A stretch of 64,000 bases of DNA from Mycolicibacterium elephantis DSM 44368 (GTDB taxonomy: Bacteria; Actinomycetota; Actinomycetes; Mycobacteriales; Mycobacteriaceae). The position numbers and the translations under genes were made by a program. Below the pieces are notes generated by a model that saw only the letters and a list, made by a program, of their open reading frames with translations, made no database searches and had not been told where the DNA came from. The stretch lies in contig NZ_ATDN01000012.1 in NCBI RefSeq assembly GCF_004014805.1, forward strand, positions 124,001 through 188,000, in the 5' to 3' direction. This document shows positions 17,497-24,440 of this stretch, piece after piece (positions within the stretch are counted from its first letter, which is position 1; every line of letters begins with the position of its first letter).

Positions 17497-18498
17497 ATGG
17501 AGGCCATGGCTTATCGACTGACCCAGTACGCCCACGGCGGCGGCTGCGCATGCAAGATCCCGCCCGGCGAGCTCGAGGACGTGGTGCGCGGGCTGACGTC
17601 GGCGACGCCGCGCGATCCGGTGGGCGAGCTGCTGGTCGGTCTGGACGACGGCGACGACGCGGCCGCGGTGCGCGTCGACGGCGACACGGCGCTGATCGCG
17701 ACGACGGACTTCTTCACCCCGGTCGTCGACGATGCCTACGACTGGGGCCGTATCGCGGCCGCCAACGCGCTGTCGGATGTGTACGCGATGGGCGGGCGGC
17801 CCGTCGTCGCGGTGAACCTGCTGGGCTGGCCGCGCGAGAAGCTGCCGTTCGAGTTGGCCGCCGAGACGCTGCGCGGCGGGCTGGACGTCTGCGGGTTGGC
17901 CGGTTGCCATCTGGCGGGCGGGCACAGCGTGGACGATCCGGAGCCGAAGTACGGCCTGGCGGTGACGGGTATCGCCGATCCGAATCGGTTGCTGCGCAAC
18001 GACTCCGGCGAGGCGGGGCTGCCGCTGTCGTTGTCCAAGCCGCTGGGCATCGGGGTGCTCAACAGCCGGCACAAGGCCACCGGTGAGCGTTTCCCGGAGG
18101 CGATCGAGGTGATGACGACGCTGAATGCCGCTGCGGCCCAGGCTGCGCTGGAGGCGGGTGTCGAATGTGCCACCGACGTCACGGGTTTCGGGTTGCTGGG
18201 TCATCTGCACAAGCTCGCGCGGGCCAGCGGGGTGACGGCGGTGCTCGACGCGAAGGCGGTGCCCTACATCGACGGCGCGCGCGAGGCGTTGGCCGACGGG
18301 TATGTCAGCGGCGGCACCAAGCGCAACCTCGACTGGGTCTCGCCGCATGTCGACCTGAGCGCGGTCGACGACGCCGAGGCGCTGCTGCTCGCCGATGCGC
18401 AGACGTCGGGTGGACTGTTGATCGCCGGCGAGATCCCGGGCGCGGCCGTCATCGGTGAACTGGTGCCGCGCGGAGAGCACACGATCGTCGTCCGATAA
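17497..18498 (+). CDS. selD: Selenide, water dikinase (selenophosphate synthase) SelD
   Basis: A 333-residue ATP-dependent enzyme making selenophosphate for SelA. The catalytic loop is GGGCACK, with Cys instead of Sec at the redox position and the essential Lys after it. PurM-like motifs DGDDAAAV, TTDFFTPVVDDAYDWG, ANALSDVYAMGG and ATDVTGFGLLGHL are all present. Two in-frame ATGs compete (17497 and 17506). GGAGG lies just before the second, so the true start may be three residues shorter. It lies 30 bp from the 5' end of tRNA-Sec, transcribed divergently. Confidence 0.94.
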   Translation: MEAMAYRLTQYAHGGGCACKIPPGELEDVVRGLTSATPRDPVGELLVGLDDGDDAAAVRVDGDTALIATTDFFTPVVDDAYDWGRIAAANALSDVYAMGGRPVVAVNLLGWPREKLPFELAAETLRGGLDVCGLAGCHLAGGHSVDDPEPKYGLAVTGIADPNRLLRNDSGEAGLPLSLSKPLGIGVLNSRHKATGERFPEAIEVMTTLNAAAAQAALEAGVECATDVTGFGLLGHLHKLARASGVTAVLDAKAVPYIDGAREALADGYVSGGTKRNLDWVSPHVDLSAVDDAEALLLADAQTSGGLLIAGEIPGAAVIGELVPRGEHTIVVR

Positions 18499-18527
18499 CG
18501 CCGTACACGTGTAGCCGCCTATCCGCC

Positions 18528-18710
18528 CTCGCGAGACGTACACCAGGGCCGTTGACCGGCGGGCGATCGCGACCCTGGTGTACGCCTCGCGAGACGAACA
18601 CCAGGGTCGTTAACCGACGAGCAATCGCGACCCCGTTGTACACCTCGCGAAACGAACACCAGGGCCGTTGACCCGCGGGCGATCGCGACCCTGGTGTACG
18701 CCTCGCGAAG
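18528..18710. repeat. Three tandem 58-bp repeats with internal dyad
   Basis: Units start at 18528, 18586 and 18644 (each CTCGCGA-ACG), with a 9-bp partial fourth at 18702. Each unit contains GTACACCAGGG or ACACCAGGG near its start and a complementary CCCTGGTGTAC near its end; the second copy's right arm is degenerate. The repeat fills most of the gene-free stretch 18499-18861 between selD and the DUF4185 gene. The rest of that gap holds only the downstream gene's likely promoter and an AAAGGTG ribosome-binding site. Confidence 0.88.
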
Positions 18711-18861
18711 AGGGACCCGTCGAAAACCGGTTGCGACACGGTCACGGACGGGTATCAAGTAGAACTCAGCGATCCCAACAAGATCATTGATCACTATCGT
18801 CACATCAGCCCCACTGTTGACGTCAATGCGACGTCCGCCCCGGAAACCGGAAAGGTGTGAC

Positions 18862-20247
18862 ATGTCGCCGCGTCCACGCATTGCAAGCCTCTCGGCGTCG
18901 GCGGCCGCGATCGGATTGATCGCCACACTCGGTGTCGCACCACCGGCCGCGGCCGAACCGTGCACAGGCGCCGCCGCCGCCGCGCAACCCCCCGCGGCCA
19001 ACAACGCCGAGGAAACCCCGCTGCTGCCGGGCCTCAACCGCCGCCCGCTCGGTCAACGCCCCGACGGCGCCAACGACGACGCCCCGCTGCCGAGCCTGGG
19101 CCAAATCTCCGCGCCGCTGCAGCAGCAAGCCGGGGTGCGGCCCCGCCCGGACGTGCCCGACGCCCAGACCGTCAACCCGCCGCCTGCACCACCCCCGCCG
19201 CCGTCGGCGCCGGGCACCTCGCTCGTCGGGTGGGTGACGGGTCCCGACAGCCCGAACAAGACCATCGAACGGTTCGCGATCACCGGCACCGACCTCGGAA
19301 TCATGTGGGACAACGGCGATCCCGCCAACCGCCAGGTGTTGATGGCGTTTGGCGACACCTACGGCTACTGCAGCGTGCGCGGCCAGCAGTGGCGCTACAA
19401 CGTGCTGATGCGCAGCCAGGACGGCACACTGTCCAACACCGTCGCCGTACCCAACGGCGTTCTGGCCGGCAGCTATTCGGGTTCACCGATGCTGCGGCCG
19501 AACATCTCCAAAGCCATCCTGCCGGGCGTGAAGTGGGCGCCCGAGGAGAAGGGCATGATCCCGACCGCGGGAATCGCGGTGGGCGGCAAGCAGTACCTCA
19601 ACTTCATGTCGATCAAGAGCTGGGACGGCGACGGCCGCTGGACCACCAACTACTCGGCGATCGCGGTGTCGCCCGACAACGGCGAGCACTGGGGCATCTA
19701 CCCCGACAGCGTCCGTCCCGCCCGCCCGGATGCCGTCCCGAACGTCAAACACCGTGCGGGAGACCAGAACTTCCAGCAGGGCGCGTTCCTCAAACCCGGG
19801 CCCGGCGACCCCTACATCTACTCGTTCGGCACCCCGTCGGGGCGCGGCGGCCCGGCGTTCGTCTCCCGTGTGCTTCCGGCCTACGTGCCCGACCTCAGAA
19901 AGTACGAGTACTGGAGCGCCGACGCGAACGCCTGGGTGCCGGGCGATCCGGCCGCGGCCACGCCGGTGATCCCCGCCCCGGTGAGCGAGATGTCGGCGCA
20001 ATACAACACGTACCTCAACCAGTACCTGGTGCTGTATGGCAACGGCGCCAACGACATCGTCGCGAGAACCGCGCCGGCGCCGCAGGGCCCGTGGAGCCCC
20101 GAGCGACTTCTCGTGCGCTCGTGGGACTTCCCCGGCGGCATCTATGCGCCGTTCCTGCATCCCTGGTCGACGGGTAAGGAGTTGTACTACAACCTCTCGC
20201 TGTGGTCGGCGTACAACGTGATGTTGATGAAAACTGTTCTGCCCTAA
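18862..20247 (+). CDS. Secreted DUF4185 domain protein
   Basis: A 461-residue exported protein. It has a Sec-type signal peptide (MSPRPRIASLSASAAAIGL.., cleavage near APPAAA-EP), then a Pro/Ala-rich linker to about residue 125, then a DUF4185 beta-propeller-like domain (TGTDLGIMWDNGD, FGDTYGYCS, and later YSFGTPSGRGGPAFVSR). No catalytic residues are assigned for this family to my knowledge. I chose the ATG at 18862 for its AAAGGTG ribosome-binding site and immediate signal peptide. It converges with the desaturase gene, overlapping by four bases. Confidence 0.85.
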   Translation: MSPRPRIASLSASAAAIGLIATLGVAPPAAAEPCTGAAAAAQPPAANNAEETPLLPGLNRRPLGQRPDGANDDAPLPSLGQISAPLQQQAGVRPRPDVPDAQTVNPPPAPPPPPSAPGTSLVGWVTGPDSPNKTIERFAITGTDLGIMWDNGDPANRQVLMAFGDTYGYCSVRGQQWRYNVLMRSQDGTLSNTVAVPNGVLAGSYSGSPMLRPNISKAILPGVKWAPEEKGMIPTAGIAVGGKQYLNFMSIKSWDGDGRWTTNYSAIAVSPDNGEHWGIYPDSVRPARPDAVPNVKHRAGDQNFQQGAFLKPGPGDPYIYSFGTPSGRGGPAFVSRVLPAYVPDLRKYEYWSADANAWVPGDPAAATPVIPAPVSEMSAQYNTYLNQYLVLYGNGANDIVARTAPAPQGPWSPERLLVRSWDFPGGIYAPFLHPWSTGKELYYNLSLWSAYNVMLMKTVLP

Positions 20248-21431
20248 CCAGAGCGTCGGCGGGACCGCGCCTGCAACGCGGTCTGCAACCCGACGACGCC
20301 ACCGGCGGACCACTTGCGTTCCGAGGCGGTCTCGGGCGCGTCGTCCGGCGTGGCGTGCAGGAACCGGTCGGGCAGCGCCAGTTTGTGGATGGTTCGCAAT
20401 GTCAGGAGATATTGGCGGGCAAGCGAACCGCTGGTGTACGGCAGGTCGTACTTCTCACATAGCGCCCTTACCCGCAGCGCCACCTCGGCAAAACGGTTGC
20501 TCGGCAGATCGGGAAACAAGTGATGCTCGATCTGGTAGCACAAATGCCCGCTCGAAAACGCCAGCAGCGGACCGGCATCGAAGTTGGCCGCACCCAGCAT
20601 CTGGCGCAGATACCAGTCGGCGCGGGTTTCTTGCTCCAGAACGTCGGCGGTGAACTTCTCAGCGCCGTCGGGAAAGTGCCCGCAGAAGATCACCAGGTAA
20701 GCCCACAGATTGCGCAAGACGTTGGCCGATACGTTGGCGGCCAGGGTTCTTCGCCACCGTGACCGGCTCAGCGCCGGCATCAGAACGTAGTCCTTGACGG
20801 CTTGGCGGGCGATCTTGCCTACGAGCACCATCCGTGCCCTGGATACCTTGCCGGTGTCCGGTGTCAGGCGGTCACGCTCGGAATGCACGCCTTGAAAGGC
20901 GATCCCCCACTCGAAGACGGCGGCCAGCAGAAGGTTTCGGAGAGGCTGCACGAGATGCTTCGGCTGCCACGGTTGGTCACGGGTTATCCGGATAACGCCG
21001 TAGCCGAGGTCTTCGTCCAGCCCGACGACGTTGCTGAACACGTGGTGGCGGTAGTTGTGCGAATACCGCCAGTGCGAGGAAACCGCGACCATGTCCCACT
21101 CCCATGTGTTCGAGTGGATCTCCGGGTCGTTCATCCAATCCCATTGGCCGTGGCTGACGTTGTGGCCGATTTCCATGTTCTCGATGCTCTTGGCATAGGC
21201 CAGCGCCGCGGCTCCCAGTGCCCAACTCGCCCGTGACCGGCTGACGGCGATGAGTATCCGTGCGCTCACCTCGAGTGTCCGCTGGAACCTGATGGTGCGG
21301 CGGATGTAGTCGGCGTCACGCTCACCGAGGGATGCCTCGATGTCGCGGCGGATCGCGTCGAGTTCACCGCCGAGGGCATCGATGTCCGTCTTGCTCAGAT
21401 GCGCATATGCGGCAACGTCGGTGATTGCCAA
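20244..21431 (-). CDS. Membrane fatty acid (acyl-CoA) desaturase, DesA3-like
   Basis: A 395-residue di-iron membrane desaturase. The three histidine boxes are HNVSH, a second box within SHNYRHH, and QIEHHLFP, with membrane segments between. The family includes the mycobacterial stearoyl-CoA delta-9 desaturase DesA3, which works with an NADPH oxidoreductase (DesB) not seen here. The start MAITDVAAYAHL is followed by a typical long soluble N-terminus. A gene-poor 209-bp stretch separates it from cspA. Confidence 0.9.
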   Translation of the reverse strand: MAITDVAAYAHLSKTDIDALGGELDAIRRDIEASLGERDADYIRRTIRFQRTLEVSARILIAVSRSRASWALGAAALAYAKSIENMEIGHNVSHGQWDWMNDPEIHSNTWEWDMVAVSSHWRYSHNYRHHVFSNVVGLDEDLGYGVIRITRDQPWQPKHLVQPLRNLLLAAVFEWGIAFQGVHSERDRLTPDTGKVSRARMVLVGKIARQAVKDYVLMPALSRSRWRRTLAANVSANVLRNLWAYLVIFCGHFPDGAEKFTADVLEQETRADWYLRQMLGAANFDAGPLLAFSSGHLCYQIEHHLFPDLPSNRFAEVALRVRALCEKYDLPYTSGSLARQYLLTLRTIHKLALPDRFLHATPDDAPETASERKWSAGGVVGLQTALQARSRRRSG

Positions 21432-21591
21432 GAGTTGTCCTAATGTCCGTTCGGTCGAGGCAGCGTGTGCCTGCTCTGGTCATCCCCAAGAGCGGCGCTT
21501 CCTAAACTTCATCTGGGACGCTGCATCCCGGTGATAAAGGGCCGGCGATTTCTGACAAGTCTTCTCCACCAGCCCGCAATGCCTGGAAATG

Positions 21592-21625
21592 CGTTGTGGG
21601 CCAGCAGGAAACCTGCCAGCCCACA
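21592..21625 (-). terminator. Hairpin downstream of the cold-shock gene
   Basis: CGTTGTGGGC at the left base pairs with GCCCACAACG, and GCAGG pairs with CCTGC after two mismatches, around a loop of AAA. It begins about 15 bp past the cspA stop, on the strand cspA is read from, and is likely a strong rho-independent-like terminator without a full T-tract. Confidence 0.65.
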
Positions 21626-21640
21626 ACGACGAGGTACTCG

Positions 21641-21844
21641 TTAGACGGCCGTCACTCCGACTGCCTGCGGACCCTTGGCGCCCTGTTCGATTTCGAACTG
21701 AACGCGCTGGTTTTCCGTCAGTGTCCGATAGCCGTTACCGCGGATTTCGCTGTAATGGACGAACACATCGTTAGAGGCCCCATCGGGAGCGATGAAGCCG
21801 AAGCCCTTGTCTTCGTTGAACCATTTCACGGTTCCCTGTGTCAT
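21641..21844 (-). CDS. cspA: CspA-family cold-shock protein
   Basis: A 67-residue single-strand nucleic-acid-binding protein. RNP1 and RNP2 are visible as [14 protein letters not shown] and DVFVHYSEI, and the length and C-terminus ([10 protein letters not shown]) are typical. The start [10 protein letters not shown] (ATG 21844) is the usual CspA N-terminus. It is monocistronic, with a downstream hairpin and an unusual perfect dyad in its 5' region. Confidence 0.96.
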   Translation of the reverse strand: MTQGTVKWFNEDKGFGFIAPDGASNDVFVHYSEIRGNGYRTLTENQRVQFEIEQGAKGPQAVGVTAV

Positions 21845-21867
21845 ACTTTCCAACTTCTCTCATTCTG

Positions 21868-21891
21868 AACGGATGTCAGAGAACATCCGTT
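21868..21891. promoter_or_regulatory. Perfect dyad in cspA 5' region
   Basis: AACGGATGT (21868-21876) and ACATCCGTT (21883-21891) flank a 6-nt spacer, 24-47 bases upstream of the cspA ATG and about 75 bp past the DUF5994 stop. It may be a 5'-UTR hairpin, an operator or the terminator of the upstream gene. Confidence 0.5.
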
Positions 21892-21967
21892 GTCAGGATA
21901 GCAGCCCACCCGCCGTCAACCCTATCGCCGACAGCAGGTCGCTGAAAATACCTTGTGCGCCAATGCT

Positions 21968-22450
21968 TTACGCAACACTGCCTATCCACGACGCGCACTG
22001 CGTGCCAGCGTCTCGAACAACGCCCTCGGCCGCGCCACACCACTGGCTGTCAAGTTCCGAACCGACCAGCGGTCTGCCCGACGCGCATCGCATCACCAAG
22101 TTACCCAGCGCCGGTGTCGTCATATGCGGCACGACAAGAAGCCTGGCCTGGGCGTTACGGCCGACAATCATCATCAACCGGTGCCGTCGATGCGCGGCAG
22201 CGGCGTTGGGCCGCGCCCGGGTCAGGATTGAATTCAGGTCCAACTCGCCGTCGGTCGCCGACCAGTTGACGCAGATGTCGACAATCTCGCCGAGGGATGG
22301 GTGTAAGACCTCGATCAATTGCGGCAATTCGCCGGCGGTCGAGCCGGTGTGGGGCCACCATGCCCCGTCGATGTCCGTGCCGCCGAGTTTGCGGGCGAGC
22401 ACCACCCTGACGGGCCGGGCCAGTCGCCGCGTACCCGTCAAGCCGTTCAT
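21968..22450 (-). CDS. DUF5994 family protein
   Basis: A 160-residue protein with the hallmark GGTDIDGAWWPHTGSTAGELPQL and LHPSLGEIVDICVNW typical of the actinobacterial DUF5994 family. Function unknown. The start MNGLTGTRRLARPVRV (ATG 22450) is supported by its four-base ATGA overlap with a small upstream ORF. The open frame extends further upstream but with atypical, Arg-rich translation, so I do not include it. Confidence 0.8.
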   Translation of the reverse strand: MNGLTGTRRLARPVRVVLARKLGGTDIDGAWWPHTGSTAGELPQLIEVLHPSLGEIVDICVNWSATDGELDLNSILTRARPNAAAAHRRHRLMMIVGRNAQARLLVVPHMTTPALGNLVMRCASGRPLVGSELDSQWCGAAEGVVRDAGTQCASWIGSVA

Positions 22451-22587
22451 GAGTGCCGCGACGTTACAAACGACTTCCGATGCGGCTGATCGGAGAACAC
22501 CGGGTTCTTCACGGGTTCGTCGGATCGACTGGTGTTCGAGGTGGGCTCGGCCTTGTCGAGATGGGAAAACAGTTCGGATGACTTCAT
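22447..22587 (-). CDS. Small hypothetical protein (46 aa) translationally coupled to the DUF5994 gene
   Basis: An ORF starting MKSSELFSHLDKAEPTSN with GAGGAC about nine bases before the ATG. Its stop overlaps the ATG of the DUF5994 gene (ATGA). The translation is polar, rich in Ser, Lys and Asp, with no membrane segment and no recognisable domain. The overlap and ribosome-binding site support a real coding leader or small protein. There is no homology evidence. Confidence 0.5.
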   Translation of the reverse strand: MKSSELFSHLDKAEPTSNTSRSDEPVKNPVFSDQPHRKSFVTSRHS

Positions 22588-22701
22588 AAAGCAAGTCCTC
22601 AAATAGGGTGCGCTCCGGGCCCACGAAATCGGCGGGGCGAAGGGCATTCAAAGCGCAGATGCGCTGCTGACCGATTGGTCTGACACCCAGCGTACACGCC
22701 G

Positions 22702-24252
22702 CTAGCCCGAGCCGAATTCCAGCGCCGGTTCCGCCGCATCGACACCGCGGCTGCTGGAGATCGTCAACATGTCGGGGCGCACCTCGTAGCGGGCCCCGTC
22801 GGCGGGGTTGACCGCCACAAACCCGGCGCCGGAGCGCACCGCGTTGCCGAGTTGCAGGCTCGCGCCGTCGCTCAGCCGCTCGCCGCGGTAGTAATACGTG
22901 CCGGGCGAGGTTTCGCACACCACCGCCAGCGAGTTGGCCGTCCGGATCGCCGCCGCGGGCGAGTCGCCCGCGTCACACCGGGCGGAGTGGCCGACAAAGC
23001 CCAGCGAATCGGTGCCCGACACCCCGGCGATCGGAGCCCCGGTCGGCGACGGCGTCGTCGTGGGGGTGGTCGTCGTCGGCGACGTGGTGGTGGGCGACGT
23101 CGTCGTCGTCGTTGTCGTCGTCGGCGCGCTGGGCTCCGGCGGCACCGCCAGCGTCGTCTGCGGTTCGCTGCCGCCGCCGTCAGCGAACACCAGCACCGCC
23201 GCCAGCACCACAGCCGCGGTGAACATCACGATCGTTCCGATCAGCAGCGCCAGCTGTGCCGGGCCGAACCGGGACTTGCGCGCCGGCGGCGCAGGTGCAG
23301 GCGGCGCGTACGGCAGATAGCCCGTGCCGGCCGGGTTCGGATAAGCCGCCGAGAACTGCCGCGTCGACGGCGGCGCGGCGGGCGCGACCGCGGGGGCCGG
23401 CGTCGCGACGGGCGGCTGATCGAGCGCCGCGGCGGCCGCCCTGGCCAGCTCACCGGCCGAGGCATGGCGGTCGGTGGGCTTCTTCGCCATGCCGCGCGCG
23501 ACGACGTCGTCGAAGGCCCGGCTGACCCCGCGGCGCATGATGCTGGGCCGCGGCGGCGGGTTGAACAGGTGCGCGCTGATGACCTGGCGCAGATCGGCCG
23601 CCTCGAACGGCGCCCGGCCGGTGAGCGCCTCGTAGAGCAGGCATGACAGCGAGTACACGTCGGAGGACGGGCCGCCGCGTTCGCCGTTGAAGCGTTCGGG
23701 CGCCATGTAGGCGCTGGACCCGATGAGCAGCCCGGTCATCGTCACCGTCGCCTCGCCGGTGCCGTGCGCGATGCCGAAGTCCACCAGGTAGGCGAAGTCG
23801 TCGGGCGTGAGCAGCACGTTCTCCGGCTTGATGTCGCGGTGCACCAGGCCGTTGGCGTGCGCGGCGTCCAGCGCCGAGGCCACCTGGCCGATGATCGACA
23901 CCGCCCGCCGCGGTGTCAGCGCCCCCTCGTTGCGCAGCACGTCCTTGAGGCTGGCGCCCTCGACCAGCCGCATGTCGATGTAGAGCACGCCGTCGATCTC
24001 CCCGAAGTCGTGCACGGGGATGACGTGCGGCTCCTGCAGCCGGGCCGCGACGCGGGATTCGCGGCGGAACCGCTCCTGGAACGTCGGGTCCGACGCCAGG
24101 TCCGGTCGCAACAGCTTGATCGCCACCATGCGGTCGCGCGCGGTGTCGTAGGCCCGATACACCTCGCCCATGCCCCCGACCCCGATCAGAGACTGCAGCT
24201 CATAGGACCCGAACCGGGTGCCCAGTCGTGAGCCGCCCTTCGGGGTACTCAC
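22702..24252 (-). CDS. Transmembrane Ser/Thr protein kinase (PknE/F-like)
   Basis: A 516-residue receptor-type Hanks kinase. Kinase domain: Gly-loop GVGGMGEVY (24-32), Lys46, HRDIKPEN (138-145), DFG (158-160), activation-loop Thr residues in EATVTMTGLLIGSSAYMAPE. A Pro/Ala juxtamembrane linker precedes one membrane helix (about 332-356), then a Thr/Pro-rich stem and a small extracellular domain with two Cys. The GTG at 24252 is chosen over the upstream ATG because AAAGGA lies six bases before it. A second kinase gene lies directly upstream on the same strand. Confidence 0.94.
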   Translation of the reverse strand: MSTPKGGSRLGTRFGSYELQSLIGVGGMGEVYRAYDTARDRMVAIKLLRPDLASDPTFQERFRRESRVAARLQEPHVIPVHDFGEIDGVLYIDMRLVEGASLKDVLRNEGALTPRRAVSIIGQVASALDAAHANGLVHRDIKPENVLLTPDDFAYLVDFGIAHGTGEATVTMTGLLIGSSAYMAPERFNGERGGPSSDVYSLSCLLYEALTGRAPFEAADLRQVISAHLFNPPPRPSIMRRGVSRAFDDVVARGMAKKPTDRHASAGELARAAAAALDQPPVATPAPAVAPAAPPSTRQFSAAYPNPAGTGYLPYAPPAPAPPARKSRFGPAQLALLIGTIVMFTAAVVLAAVLVFADGGGSEPQTTLAVPPEPSAPTTTTTTTTSPTTTSPTTTTPTTTPSPTGAPIAGVSGTDSLGFVGHSARCDAGDSPAAAIRTANSLAVVCETSPGTYYYRGERLSDGASLQLGNAVRSGAGFVAVNPADGARYEVRPDMLTISSSRGVDAAEPALEFGSG

Positions 24253-24440
24253 ATGAAATCCTTTCCGTGTGCGGCGCGCGAAGGCGACAGTGCAGGTCAA
24301 ACGTCAGGGTTCCCGCTGCGCGCCCGGACCTAACGCGCTGGTCCGGGCCGCGAGCGCTCGACACTACCAAAGTGTATGCCGCACAGATGGATTGGTAGAC
24401 CGCCGAACGCCGGGTTCCCTGACCTCGGGAAAGCGAAACG

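Noticed and set aside
18528..18710. CRISPR array
   Set aside because: The 58-bp units are contiguous and similar along their whole length, with no unique spacers, and there are no cas genes.
22451..22918. Longer N-terminus for the DUF5994 protein
   Set aside because: The extension is Arg-rich, overlaps the kinase gene in antisense phase, and the coupled small ORF marks the real start.
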